Source of the DNA: Pseudomonadota bacterium
GTDB taxonomy: Bacteria; Myxococcota_A; UBA9042; GCA-2863065
Length of the DNA stretch: 42,606 nt
Assembly (NCBI GenBank): GCA_005776725.1
Contig: SXOO01000181.1
Span: forward strand, 1 to 42,606
Direction: 5' to 3'
Below are positions 34,052-42,575 of this stretch, one piece after another. The position numbers and the translations under genes are program-made. The notes below the pieces were generated by a model, which saw only the letters and a list, made by a program, of their open reading frames with translations, was not told the DNA's origin and did no database searches. The first letter of the stretch is position 1. Every line of letters starts with the position of its first letter.

Positions 34052-35152
34052 TTGACCGAGACGCTCCATCCCATCGAGACCCTGCTCACGACCCGCCGGA
34101 CGGTGGTGTGTCTCGGACCTGGCGGCGTCGGGAAGACCACCACGAGCGCCGCACTGGCGTTGCGGGCCGCCGGGCTCGGGCGCAAGACCCTGGTGCTCAC
34201 GGTGGATCCGGCGCACCGGCTCGCCAACTCGCTCGGGCTGGACCGCTTCGACAACGACGAGCAGGAGATCAGCCGCGAGCGCTTCGAGGCGGCCGGCGTG
34301 CCCTACGTGGCGCCCCTCTACGCGATGATGCTCGACACGAAGCGGGTCTTCGACGACATCGTCGAGCGCTACGCGCCCAACCCCGAGGTGCGCTCCCGCA
34401 TCCTCGCGAGCCCGTTCTACAAGGAGGCCTCAACGCGCCTCGCGGGCTCGCAGGAGTACATGGCGATGGAGAAGCTGTACGCGCTGCTCCAGGAGCGCCG
34501 CTACGACCTCATCGTGCTGGACACACCGCCTACGGTCCACGCGCTCGATTTCCTGGACGCCCCGGGGCGCCTCGAGGAGTTCATGACCCTCGGAGACGAC
34601 GGGCTCGCGGCGAAGGGCGGGCGGGCTCTCGGACGCCTCGGCCTCGGCTTCCTCAGAGCCAACACCGCGATCCTGAAGGGCGCCGGGAAGTTCCTCGGGG
34701 CGGACGTCTTCACCGACATCCTCTCGTTCATCGGGGACTTTCAGACCATGTACGCCGGGTTCCGCGACCGCGCCGCGGCGGTGAAGCGCTTCATGCGCTC
34801 GGACGAGATCGCCTTCCTGGTGATCACCGGGCCGGAGCGAGCCAGCATCGACGAAGGGTTGTTCCTGAGGGAGCGCCTCGTGGCCGATCGCATGCCGTTC
34901 GCGTCTTTCCTGGTCAACCGGACGCGCCTCCCGGTGGACGACGCGGGTCCCCTCGAGGACGAGACGCCCGAGGTCCTGGCGGCGCTTCGCCATGCGGCCG
35001 AACGGATGGGGGTGCTGGCGGCGCGCGACGCGCGCGAGCTGGCGCGGCTCGACAAGGCGCTAGGGCACCAGGCGCTCCGGATCCCGGAGTCCGCGGACGA
35101 CATCTGCGCGCTCCGCGACCTGCACCGCTACGCCGGGACCGTCCTCGCCTGA
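34052..35152 (+). CDS. ArsA/GET3-family ATPase
   Basis: A 366-residue deviant-Walker-A ATPase from the TTG at 34052. P-loop: VVCLGPGGVGKTTTSAALAL. Then VLTVDPAHRLANSLGL (the ArsA DPAH switch region), VLDTPPTVHALDF (Walker-B-like DTPP), and ASIDEGLFLRERLV with SFLVNRTRLPV (equivalent to the base-recognition segment). Members hydrolyse ATP to drive arsenite export or insert tail-anchored proteins; bacterial proteins of this branch often have no known client. Residue pattern lacks the Cys motif of the ArsA metal site, so an arsenite role is not supported. An 87-base gap separates it from truA. Confidence 0.9.
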   Translation: MTETLHPIETLLTTRRTVVCLGPGGVGKTTTSAALALRAAGLGRKTLVLTVDPAHRLANSLGLDRFDNDEQEISRERFEAAGVPYVAPLYAMMLDTKRVFDDIVERYAPNPEVRSRILASPFYKEASTRLAGSQEYMAMEKLYALLQERRYDLIVLDTPPTVHALDFLDAPGRLEEFMTLGDDGLAAKGGRALGRLGLGFLRANTAILKGAGKFLGADVFTDILSFIGDFQTMYAGFRDRAAAVKRFMRSDEIAFLVITGPERASIDEGLFLRERLVADRMPFASFLVNRTRLPVDDAGPLEDETPEVLAALRHAAERMGVLAARDARELARLDKALGHQALRIPESADDICALRDLHRYAGTVLA

Positions 35153-35158
35153 TCGGCG

Positions 35159-35179
35159 GCGGGCACGCGGCTCGCCCGC
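35159..35179 (+). terminator. Short GC hairpin after the ArsA-family gene
   Basis: GCGGGC at 35159-35164 pairs with GCCCGC at 35174-35179, seven bases after the ATPase stop. There is no U tract. The rest of the 266-base gap to the diheme gene is GC-rich; I see nothing recognisable in it except an AT-poor leader with GAGG before the GTG at 35419. Confidence 0.3.
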
Positions 35180-35418
35180 GTCGGTGGGCTGCCCTTGGGG
35201 GAGCGGACCTCGGCCCCACTCCCGACGCGGCCGCTCCGGGCGTTGGCGGCGGCCCGGGCTTGCCGCGCCGCTCCGGCACCTCCGCTATCGCCTCATCGAG
35301 CGATGCGAGCACATCCCACACCTTGCGCTCACTTTGACGTGTGGATAGCGTCATCCGGTGGCCGAGGCCCGCTGAGCGGCCGGACCGCTGCCCGTCTCAA
35401 CAACTCTCGCGAGGCCTC

Positions 35419-37650
35419 GTGAGTCCAGCCAGCCACCGCCGCCGCTCGGGAGCCTCGGGGACGCCCCTGAGTTCTACGCCCGAGCCGTGTCGGCCGCGCA
35501 CTAGCTCACGGGCGCTGTTGGCGATGGCCCTTGGCGCAGCCCTCGTGGGGAGCGTCCTCGGCTGTCAGGGCGAGGACGACGGCCCCGTGGCGACCGCAGA
35601 GCCGCTGGGCGAAGGGCCGATCTTCGCGGCGCTGCCGTCAGGGGTGCCGCAGCTCATCGCCGTGTGCCAGAGGCTCCAAGCCCGCGGGGCGTCCCACGCG
35701 CTCGCGCGGGCCTTCTGCGCCAGCGGGCTACCCGTGATTCGTGGGATCACCGACGTGCACCGGCTGCTCGGGCTCGAGTTCAAGGGGCCGGTGGGTGTTC
35801 AAGCCCAGCTCTTCCCCAACGATAACCCCGGCTTTGCGCTCACGGCGCACTCGTCCTCGCTGAGCCGCCGGCTGGCCAGCCCGATCAACCCGCGTGCCAT
35901 CGTCATGACGCAGCCCGGGACGCGCTTCGACGCCGAGCCGGGCTTCGTGGTCACGGCCTTCACTCGGGGCGAACGCTTCGTCGAGATCATGGTGCACGAC
36001 GCCACCCTCGATGCCGTGGAGTTCTTCCTGCTGCGCTTCGAGCAGCCGTGCGACACCGCACCGGCGGGGTGCACACCCACAGACCTCCACACCGAGCGGA
36101 CCGAGCAGAACTGGAGCTCTTGGACGCTGTACGACGAAACGGACCTGCGCAACACGATCTTCGACTGCGCCGTGTGCCACGAACACGGCTATCGGGACGC
36201 CGCGGTGCGCCGGAAGGGGCCCCTCATGTTCGAGCTCAACGGGCTGTGGCCCCATTGGCTCTACAACAACGGCCACTTTCCGGGATGGGAGGGGCGCCCG
36301 GAGGGTCCGGGACCTTTCCACGAGAACCTCTTCACCTACGTGGCCGCGCACGAGACCGAGGCTGAGCCCATCAGCGAGCCCTATTCCGGCATACCGGGCC
36401 CAAACGTCTTCGAGTCTCGGCCGATGAGCCTCGAGGATCTCATTGAGGGCAACGGCTTCGGCAACGGCTTCGACCGCTCCGCGTACCGAGACAAGGGCCG
36501 CGGCGACGGCATGAACGACCTGGGCGACGACATCCTCCGGACCCTGGCGCGGGCTGGCCTCCTCATCACCCCTCCCGCCAAAGCGGACAACCCGTTCGAG
36601 CCGGGGCGCCTCGCGGCGGCCGTGGCGGCCCTGAAGGCTCATCGGACGGGCGCCGCGCCAGAGTTGGCGGACATCACGGACGTGTTCGACCCGGAGTCAC
36701 TCCACCTCGCCGGCCTGGGGGTCCATCCCGGCGCCTCGGCCCCGGAGATCCTGGTGGAGGCCTGCACCCAGTGCCACCACGAGGCGCTGGACCAGAGCGT
36801 CACACGCGCGCGTTTTAGCCTCGAGCTGCCGGTGCTCTCCGACGTGACCGTGACCGAGGCTATCCGCAGGCTCGAGCTGCCGGCGACGCACCATAAGGCC
36901 ATGCCGCCGCATCGGCTGCGCGAGCTGCTCCCGGCGGAGCGCGAGCGGGTCGTGGCCTGGTTGCGGCAGGTCCTGGCCACTCGAGCCAACCAGCGGCCGG
37001 TGAAATTGCCTCGGGCCGACTTCGAGCGGGCCCCCCGCGGCATGGTAGGGATTGGCCCTGCGAGCGGGCCGGTGGGCGCCAACGCGTACCTCGTGGTCAT
37101 GAGCGCTGCCGAGCCCGTCGTGGACGCGGCGCCGGTCGAGTACCGCTTCGAGGCGGTGGAGGAGCGCGCCGGGGCCACGTCCAGCAAGTGGCAAATCAGC
37201 CCACTCTATGTGGACACGGGGCTTCAGCCCGGCGTCGGGTACCGCTATCGCGTGGTGACGCGGGTCGGCGAGCACCTCTCCGAGGCGTCCGACGAGGTGA
37301 GCGTGACCCTCGAGCTCGCGATCAAGCGGTGCTACGGCGCCCCCGGACTATCGCCCTTGGCCATCGAGCTCGACGCGGACTGCGACACCGTGCCGAACAC
37401 CGACGAGACGGGCAAAGACACCGACGGGGACGAGGTCCCGAACGACCTCGACACCGACGACGACAACGACGGCATCCCTACCTCGAGCGAGGCGTCCGCG
37501 GCGGCGCTGCACGGCGGGGATCCGGATGGCGACGGCGTCCCGCCCTGGCTCGACGACGACTCTGACGGCGACGGGAAGCTCGATGCCGTGGAGAGCGGCG
37601 GCGACTTCGACGGGGACGGGATCCACAACTTCATCGACCCCTTGGACTAA
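35419..37650 (+). CDS. Diheme c-type lipoprotein with Fn3-like and type-3-repeat tail
   Basis: A 743-residue protein from the GTG at 35419, which has GAGG just upstream. A long signal ends LLAMALGAALVGSVLGC (lipobox VLGC near residue 50). Two c-type heme motifs occur, CAVCH at about 250-254 and CTQCH at about 449-453. A methionine ligand is not obvious, and AMPPHRL may provide one. Residues about 530-630 look like a fibronectin-type III domain (YRYRVVTRVGEHLSEASDEV). The C-terminal 90 residues are Asp-rich type-3 repeats (DLDTDDDNDGIPTSSEA) ending IHNFIDPLD. The start could also be an internal codon. Likely an outer-membrane electron-transfer protein; the partner is unknown. Confidence 0.85.
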   Translation: MSPASHRRRSGASGTPLSSTPEPCRPRTSSRALLAMALGAALVGSVLGCQGEDDGPVATAEPLGEGPIFAALPSGVPQLIAVCQRLQARGASHALARAFCASGLPVIRGITDVHRLLGLEFKGPVGVQAQLFPNDNPGFALTAHSSSLSRRLASPINPRAIVMTQPGTRFDAEPGFVVTAFTRGERFVEIMVHDATLDAVEFFLLRFEQPCDTAPAGCTPTDLHTERTEQNWSSWTLYDETDLRNTIFDCAVCHEHGYRDAAVRRKGPLMFELNGLWPHWLYNNGHFPGWEGRPEGPGPFHENLFTYVAAHETEAEPISEPYSGIPGPNVFESRPMSLEDLIEGNGFGNGFDRSAYRDKGRGDGMNDLGDDILRTLARAGLLITPPAKADNPFEPGRLAAAVAALKAHRTGAAPELADITDVFDPESLHLAGLGVHPGASAPEILVEACTQCHHEALDQSVTRARFSLELPVLSDVTVTEAIRRLELPATHHKAMPPHRLRELLPAERERVVAWLRQVLATRANQRPVKLPRADFERAPRGMVGIGPASGPVGANAYLVVMSAAEPVVDAAPVEYRFEAVEERAGATSSKWQISPLYVDTGLQPGVGYRYRVVTRVGEHLSEASDEVSVTLELAIKRCYGAPGLSPLAIELDADCDTVPNTDETGKDTDGDEVPNDLDTDDDNDGIPTSSEASAAALHGGDPDGDGVPPWLDDDSDGDGKLDAVESGGDFDGDGIHNFIDPLD

Positions 37651-37657
37651 GGGGTCG
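37635..37657 (+). terminator. Perfect 9-base hairpin spanning the diheme stop codon
   Basis: CGACCCCTT at 37635-37643 pairs with AAGGGGTCG at 37649-37657 around loop GGACT. The TAA at 37648-37650 is partly within the loop and arm. No U tract. The remaining 160-base gap to the convergent glycosyltransferase holds nothing else I recognise. Confidence 0.5.
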
Positions 37658-37818
37658 GGGCGTCCGAGGCAGGGCCGCGCACGGTCGCCGGCCCCCACTC
37701 CGGCGCAGTCGCTGCCCTGAACCTGAGCCGCTCCAACCCCCGAACTTGCCTTTACGGAGCCTCAGCAGCGCGCGCTGGCCCCTCGCCGTCCTTGGGCGAC
37801 GACGCCTTCGCGGGCAGC

Positions 37819-38856
37819 CTATGCGGCGCAGACGTAGTCGCGTCCCTCGGCGTAGCCGCGCTGGTCAAGCGCCTCTCGGATCAAGGCGCGGGCCTCCGGG
37901 ATGCCTACGGCCGTGACGATCGGCGGGCCATCACCGGGGCCACGCAGCGCCTCGTACGAGTGAACCGGGGCGCCTCGACAGAGCCGCCCGATCTTCTTCG
38001 GGTCAACGTCGTAGAAGGCCGTGATCGAGGCCCCCTCGGCCTGGAGCGCCCGCGCGAGTCGCCGCCCGTCTCGACCCGCGCCCCAGATCCGGAGCTCCCG
38101 GCCATAGCGCCGCACGAGGTAGTAGGCCTTGAGGACGGAGAACCGCTCGGGCGCGCAGCGCGGGTCCGTCCGCGTGGTTCGCGCGCCATGGTCGCGCCAC
38201 ACGTGGAGCACCTCGGGCAGGACCCGGAACGTGTGGCCCGCGAGGTGCAGCCGCAGCCAGAGGTCGTAGTCCTCGGTCCACGGGTGATCCTCGTAGCCGT
38301 CGACGTCATCGAGGGCGGTGCGTCGGATCATCACGGCCGGGTGACAAACCGGCGACTCCACGAACATCTCGCGCGCCACCGACTCGGGTGAGTCGATCGT
38401 GTTGAGCCAGTCGACGTAGCGGCCCATTCCGTCACCAGCGGCGGCTCCCGGGTGGGCAAGCGGCGCGGCGACGGCCTCGTCGAAGTCACGCAGGAGCTGC
38501 ACTCGCGAGGCGACCACCGAGAGGCGAGGCTCGCGCTCGAGCGCGGCGACCTGGAGGGCTAGCCGCTCCGGTGCCATGAGGTCGTCGGCGTCCATTCGGG
38601 CGATGAGGTCGGTCTGGGGGAGGAGGGCAGCGCGGCCCGCCTCGAGCGCCGCGACGATGCCGCGGCCAGGGCCCCTGACGAGGCGCAGCGGACCGCTCCA
38701 GGCCCGCGCGATCGCGGCCGTGCCATCGGTCGAGGCGTCGTCGACCAGGATGACCTCGTAGCTCGGGTAGCTCTGCGCCGCGATGGACTCGAGCGTGCCG
38801 CCAAGCCAGCGCGCAGCGTTGCGCGCGGGCATCAATACGGCGACGCGGGGGCTCAA
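37819..38856 (-). CDS. Family-2 glycosyltransferase with C-terminal Rossmann-like segment
   Basis: A 345-residue GT-A enzyme. The start TTG at 38856 forms a TTGA overlap with the hemL stop, giving LSPRVAVLMPARNAARWLGG. Motifs: EVILVDDASTDGTAAIARAW (nucleotide binding), DLIARMDADDLMAPERLAL (DAD-type metal site) and DHPWTEDYDLWLRLHLAGHT (ED base). The last 90 residues contain LRIWGAGRDGRRLARALQAE and AFYDVDPKKIGRL, a Rossmann-like nucleotide-binding unit not part of the basic GT2 fold. It probably transfers sugars for surface polysaccharide. The upstream frame extends to 38937 but the TTG position matches the GT2 N-terminus. Confidence 0.85.
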   Translation of the reverse strand: MSPRVAVLMPARNAARWLGGTLESIAAQSYPSYEVILVDDASTDGTAAIARAWSGPLRLVRGPGRGIVAALEAGRAALLPQTDLIARMDADDLMAPERLALQVAALEREPRLSVVASRVQLLRDFDEAVAAPLAHPGAAAGDGMGRYVDWLNTIDSPESVAREMFVESPVCHPAVMIRRTALDDVDGYEDHPWTEDYDLWLRLHLAGHTFRVLPEVLHVWRDHGARTTRTDPRCAPERFSVLKAYYLVRRYGRELRIWGAGRDGRRLARALQAEGASITAFYDVDPKKIGRLCRGAPVHSYEALRGPGDGPPIVTAVGIPEARALIREALDQRGYAEGRDYVCAA

Positions 38857-40142
38857 GCGATGGCGCGGAGCGCATCTCCGGCGGCCTCGAGCGTGGCGTC
38901 GATCGTGGCATCGTCGTGCGCCAGCGAGGTGAACCACGCCTCGTATTGGCTGGGCGGGATGCTGATCCCGCGGTCGCGGAGCGCGTGGAACCAGCGCTTG
39001 AAGCGGGGGAGGTCTCCCCGCTGCACGTCGGCGAGGCGCGTGGGCACGGCCGTGTGGAGGAAGGGCGTGAACATCGTGCCCACGACGGGGGTCACGACCG
39101 GGACGCCCGCCTCGAAGCCCGCGGCCTCGAGGCCCCGCGCGAGGCGGCGCGTCCGCGCGATGGCTCCGTCGAGCGCCCCGGGGACGGCCAGGGCCTCCAG
39201 CGTGGCGAGCCCGGCGGCCACCGACAGCGGGTTGCCCGAGTTGGTGCCCGCTTGGTAGACGGGGCCCTCCGGGGCGACCCGGGTGAGCAGCTCGGAGCGG
39301 CCGCCATATGCGCCGATCGGCAGCCCGCCCCCGATGACCTTGCCGAGGCAGGTGAGGTCGGGGGTGACGCCGTAGAGCGCCTGAGCGCCACCGAGGGCCA
39401 CGCGGAAGCCGCTCATCACCTCGTCGAAGATGAGGAGCGCGCCGTGCGCCGTGGTGAGGCGCCGGAGCCCCTCGAGGAAGCCGGGGAGCGGCGGGATGAG
39501 GCCCATGTTCCCTGGCACGGGCTCCACGATCACCGCCGCGATCTGGTCGGGGTTGGCCGCGAAGAGCGCCTCGACGGCCTCGAGGTCGTTGAAGTCGGCC
39601 ACGAGCGTGTCTTGGGCGGCGCCCCGGGTCACGCCGGCGGAGCTCGGGTTCCCGAAGGTGAGCGCGCCGCTGCCCGCCTAGACCAGCAGCGCGTCTGCGT
39701 GGCCGTGGTAGCAGCCGTCGAACTTCACGAACTTCTCGCGCCCCGTAACCCCGCGGGCGAGGCGCAGGGCGCTCATGGTGGCCTCGGTCCCGGACGACAC
39801 GAAGCGCATCCGCTCCATCGATGGCACCAGCGCGCGCACGCGCTCGGCTAGCTGGGACTCGCCCTGCGTCGGAGCGCCGAAGCAGAGGGCGCGATCCAGC
39901 GCGCCGCGGATGGCGTCTCGGACGCCTGGATGGCCGTGGCCGAGGATTAGCGGGCCGTAGCCCAGCACGTAGTCGAGGTAGCGGTTGCCGTCGACGTCGA
40001 AGATCAGCGGGCCGTCGCCGTGCGTGGCGAAGAAGGGCACGCCGCCCACGCTCCCGAGGGCGCGCACCGGGCTGTTGACGCCGCCGGGGAACAGCGTGAG
40101 AGACCGGGCCAGCTCGGCCTCGGAACGCGAGTAACGGGACAT
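38853..40142 (-). pseudogene. hemL: Glutamate-1-semialdehyde 2,1-aminomutase with in-frame amber codon
   Basis: A 430-codon frame from ATG 40142 that, apart from one codon, matches HemL, the PLP enzyme making 5-aminolevulinate for tetrapyrroles. It opens [17 protein letters not shown] and has [34 protein letters not shown]-like FDEVMSGFRVALGG and CLGKVIGGGLPIGAYGG, which holds the PLP lysine. Codon 155 is TAG (39678-39680) where E. coli and other HemL have Lys (LLVKAGSGALTLG), a single-base AAG-to-TAG change. Both sides remain in frame and conserved. TAG is an ordinary stop in neighbours. A true nonsense mutation, a recent sequence error or suppression are alternatives. The gene is coupled to the GT2 gene. 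Confidence 0.85.
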
Positions 40143-40173
40143 CGAGACTCCTTCGGGCCGTGAGGCGCCTATC

Positions 40174-40184
40174 GGGGGGGGGGG
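40174..40184. repeat. Eleven-base homopolymer C (minus) in the hemL leader
   Basis: A run of eleven G (C on the minus strand) ends 31 bases upstream of the hemL ATG. Beside it (40186-40204) GCGAGCGTG is repeated, and GCGAGCGTGA at 40186-40195 pairs with TCACGCTCGC at 40222-40231, which includes the exonuclease stop. The hairpin may be a terminator or leader structure; long homopolymers slip in replication. No terminator U tract. Gap length is 79 bases. Confidence 0.75.
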
Positions 40185-40221
40185 TGCGAGCGTGAGCGAG
40201 CGTGGGCCAGCGTGGGGCGCT

Positions 40222-41082
40222 TCACGCTCGCCAGGTTGGCACGCGCGTGGGCAGACCTGGATCGCCGAGCTCGGCCGCCAGACGCGTGACCGCCTCCCTG
40301 TGGGCGCCGCGCCACTGCAGATCCTCTGCACTCTCGGCCAGAGGGACGTCGAGCCGCACGGTGGCGAGCGTCCGGTAGAGGCGCGCGTCATCAGCACGTT
40401 CCGTGAGTGTGGCCGCCAGGGTGGGGGCGCCGCGGATTCCGGTCCATTGGCCGGCGTCGCTGGGGATCGCCTCGAGGTGGCCGAAGCGCCCGAGGAGCGC
40501 GCTGGCCGTCTTCTCTCCAAAGCCGGGGAGCCCTGGGATGCCGTCAGATGTGTCGCCGACGAGCGCGAGCCAATCCGGGATGGACGCCGGGGCGACCCCC
40601 CACTTCGTGAGTACGTCCGGCTCGGCGATGCGGCGATCGCGGATGCGATCCCAGAGGGTGACCTGATCGCCTCGGACGCACTGAGCGAAGTCCTTGTCCG
40701 GCGAAGCGATCACGACGCGGTGGCCCTGATCCGCGAACCGGGCCGCGGCCGTGGCGATGGCGTCGTCGGCCTCGAACTCGATCATGGGCCAGACCACGAA
40801 GCCCATGGCTCGGGTGGCCTCTTCGGCCAGGCCGAACTGAGCGGCCAGGACCACGTCGATCCCGGCGGAGGTCTTGTAGCCGGCGAACAGCTCGTTTCGG
40901 AACGACTCGATGATGTGGTCGAAGGCCACGGCCACGTGGGTGGCGCGGTCGGCGGTGACGAGGCGGGTGAGCGAGCGGATGAGGCCCAGCACGGCGTCGT
41001 GGGGTCCGGGCGCTTTGTCGCGGGCGCCGCCGTAGAACGCCCGGAAGAGCTCGAAGGTCCCGTCGACCAGGTGGATCGTCAT
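40222..41082 (-). CDS. 5'-3' exonuclease (PIN and H3TH domains)
   Basis: A 286-residue stand-alone 5' nuclease like the N-terminal domain of DNA polymerase I; it removes RNA primers and flaps. Metal-site acids: [12 protein letters not shown] (Asp6), [30 protein letters not shown], and the helix-three-turn-helix [18 protein letters not shown]. The short length means no polymerase is attached. ATGA overlap with the phosphatase gene upstream indicates coupling. Confidence 0.92.
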   Translation of the reverse strand: MTIHLVDGTFELFRAFYGGARDKAPGPHDAVLGLIRSLTRLVTADRATHVAVAFDHIIESFRNELFAGYKTSAGIDVVLAAQFGLAEEATRAMGFVVWPMIEFEADDAIATAAARFADQGHRVVIASPDKDFAQCVRGDQVTLWDRIRDRRIAEPDVLTKWGVAPASIPDWLALVGDTSDGIPGLPGFGEKTASALLGRFGHLEAIPSDAGQWTGIRGAPTLAATLTERADDARLYRTLATVRLDVPLAESAEDLQWRGAHREAVTRLAAELGDPGLPTRVPTWRA

Positions 41083-42065
41083 TCGTCGTCTTCCGGTGGG
41101 AGGGGGGGCGCCTGGAGGTTGGGGTCGGTGCGCTCATCCTGGTCGGGCATGGGCAGATCGGGATCGGTGTCTGTGACCGACGCCGCCGGAACGTCGGGCG
41201 GCACCACCACCGGCATCGAGGGCTTCGTGTCGTCGTCTCGCGGCTCCGCTGGGATCTCGCGCCGCACGGTCTTTGGGATGTCCTCGTCTTCGCCGGCCTC
41301 CACGACCCGCACGAGCATCACCGTGCAGTTGTCTTTGCCTCCCGCCAGGTTCGACATGTCGATCAAGATCTTGCAGGCGCGCTGCAGGTCCGGCGTGCGC
41401 GCGAGCACCTCCGACACGGCCACGTCGTCCACCTGGTCGGACAGGCCGTCCGAGCAAAGCAGGAACACGTCGCCGGCGCGGCGCTCCACCATCTGCACCG
41501 AGGGCTCCACGTAGTCCTTGAGCCCCACGGCCCGGACGATCACGTTGGTCTCCTTGAAGTTCCTAGCCTCCTCCTCGGTCGTGATCTTCCCCTTCTCGAT
41601 GTAGTGGTTCAGCAGGCTGTGATCGCGCGTGAGCTGCTCGTACATGCCGTCGCGGAAGCGGTAGATGCGGCTGTCGCCTACGTGCCCGAGCACGACGTGG
41701 CGGCCCACGCCCATCACCGCGACCACGGTGGTGCCCATACCCTCGAGGTGGCGTTCCTTCAGCGACTCGATGAAGACCCGCTCGTTGGCCCACTGGATGG
41801 CCCAAGACAGCACGCGCTCGGGCTCCGTCGCATTGGGCGAGACCGGGTACGTGTAGTCCTGCCCACCGCGGCGGTAGAGCTCGGTGACGTAGCGGCGGAT
41901 GTTCTCCACCGCGATGCGGCTCGCGACCTGACCGGAGGCGTGGCCGCCCATCCCGTCCGCGACGACGTAGAGCTCGCGCTCAGAGACGACGTCGAAGGCG
42001 TCCTCGTTGTTGTCGCGCATGCGGCCCACGTCCGTGAGCGCTGCGAATTCGAGCGCGAGCGGCAT
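41079..42065 (-). CDS. PP2C-type serine/threonine protein phosphatase
   Basis: A 328-residue metal-dependent phosphatase. Starting at the ATG 42065: TDVGRMRDNNEDAFDVV, LYVVADGMGGHASGQVA, VVLGHVGDSRIYRFRDG, LLCSDGLSDQVDDVA and GGKDNCTVMLVRV, with all metal-binding Asp residues. Residues about 250-328 are an acidic, Pro-rich tail without a membrane segment. Probably antagonises Hanks-type kinases, which are abundant in myxobacteria. The frame is open to 42581, but the family start and an eight-base gap to the upstream gene favour 42065. Confidence 0.93.
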   Translation of the reverse strand: MPLALEFAALTDVGRMRDNNEDAFDVVSERELYVVADGMGGHASGQVASRIAVENIRRYVTELYRRGGQDYTYPVSPNATEPERVLSWAIQWANERVFIESLKERHLEGMGTTVVAVMGVGRHVVLGHVGDSRIYRFRDGMYEQLTRDHSLLNHYIEKGKITTEEEARNFKETNVIVRAVGLKDYVEPSVQMVERRAGDVFLLCSDGLSDQVDDVAVSEVLARTPDLQRACKILIDMSNLAGGKDNCTVMLVRVVEAGEDEDIPKTVRREIPAEPRDDDTKPSMPVVVPPDVPAASVTDTDPDLPMPDQDERTDPNLQAPPLPPEDDE

Positions 42066-42073
42066 GGGGGCCC

Positions 42074-42526
42074 TTACTCCGGGGGGGGGATGTCGCCCAC
42101 TCCGTATCCGCCGCCCATGGACGCACGGATCGAGTAGGCCGAGGTGTCGCCGTTGCCCTTCGCCGTGATCGACACGAAGACGTGGCCCTTCTTCGCTTCG
42201 CCGTCGAACGTGATCGGCTCGGTGCCGCCCCGGGCCTTGGTCTTCTCTCCGAGCCGCTGCCCGTAACGGTCGTAGAGCGCAGCGACGATAGCGGTGTCGG
42301 TCTTGTCGATCGCGATCTGGACGCTGAGGGCGCCAGACTTTGGCGTGACGATCTTCTTCCAGTCGGTGCGGTCGCCGTCGCCGAAGCTGACCCCGTTCTC
42401 GTCGGTGACCCACTCGTCGAGCGGGATCACCTGCGCCACGTCGCGGCGGGCGTCGGCGCCTGACTTGCCGTCGGGATCGAGGCCGCAAGCGGCCGTAAAA
42501 AACATGAGGGCGAGCCGGAGTCGCAT
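42074..42526 (-). CDS. Lipoprotein of unknown function
   Basis: A 150-residue protein. MRLRLALMFFTAACGLDPDG is a lipoprotein signal (Cys15). The rest is one compact beta-rich domain: VIPLDEWVTDENGVSFGDGD, VQIAIDKTDTAIVAALYDR, GHVFVSITAKGNGDTSAYS. It ends in GDIPPPE, encoded across a run of nine C (42081-42089). An eight-base gap separates it from the phosphatase, so it is probably in the same transcript. The N-terminal frame extends to 42544. No named family recognised. Confidence 0.75.
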   Translation of the reverse strand: MRLRLALMFFTAACGLDPDGKSGADARRDVAQVIPLDEWVTDENGVSFGDGDRTDWKKIVTPKSGALSVQIAIDKTDTAIVAALYDRYGQRLGEKTKARGGTEPITFDGEAKKGHVFVSITAKGNGDTSAYSIRASMGGGYGVGDIPPPE

Positions 42527-42575
42527 GGGCACCCACCCTACCACGCGTCACTGACCGACGCACCTTCACACAAGC

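Noticed and set aside
34052..35152. Arsenite-export ATPase ArsA
   Set aside because: Family fold and P-loop are clear, but I see no Cys metal site and no ars genes nearby.
35153..35418. Minus-strand open frame starting near 35354 (beginning MTLSTRQSERKVWDVLASLD)
   Set aside because: The first 30 residues look protein-like, but the remainder is Pro/Arg/Gly-rich shadow running into the ATPase gene; I cannot support a gene.
39678..39680. Genome-wide recoding of TAG or pyrrolysine at the hemL amber codon
   Set aside because: TAG terminates other genes here (for example the glycosyltransferase at 1176 and the Usg-like gene at 30814), and Lys, not a special residue, is expected.
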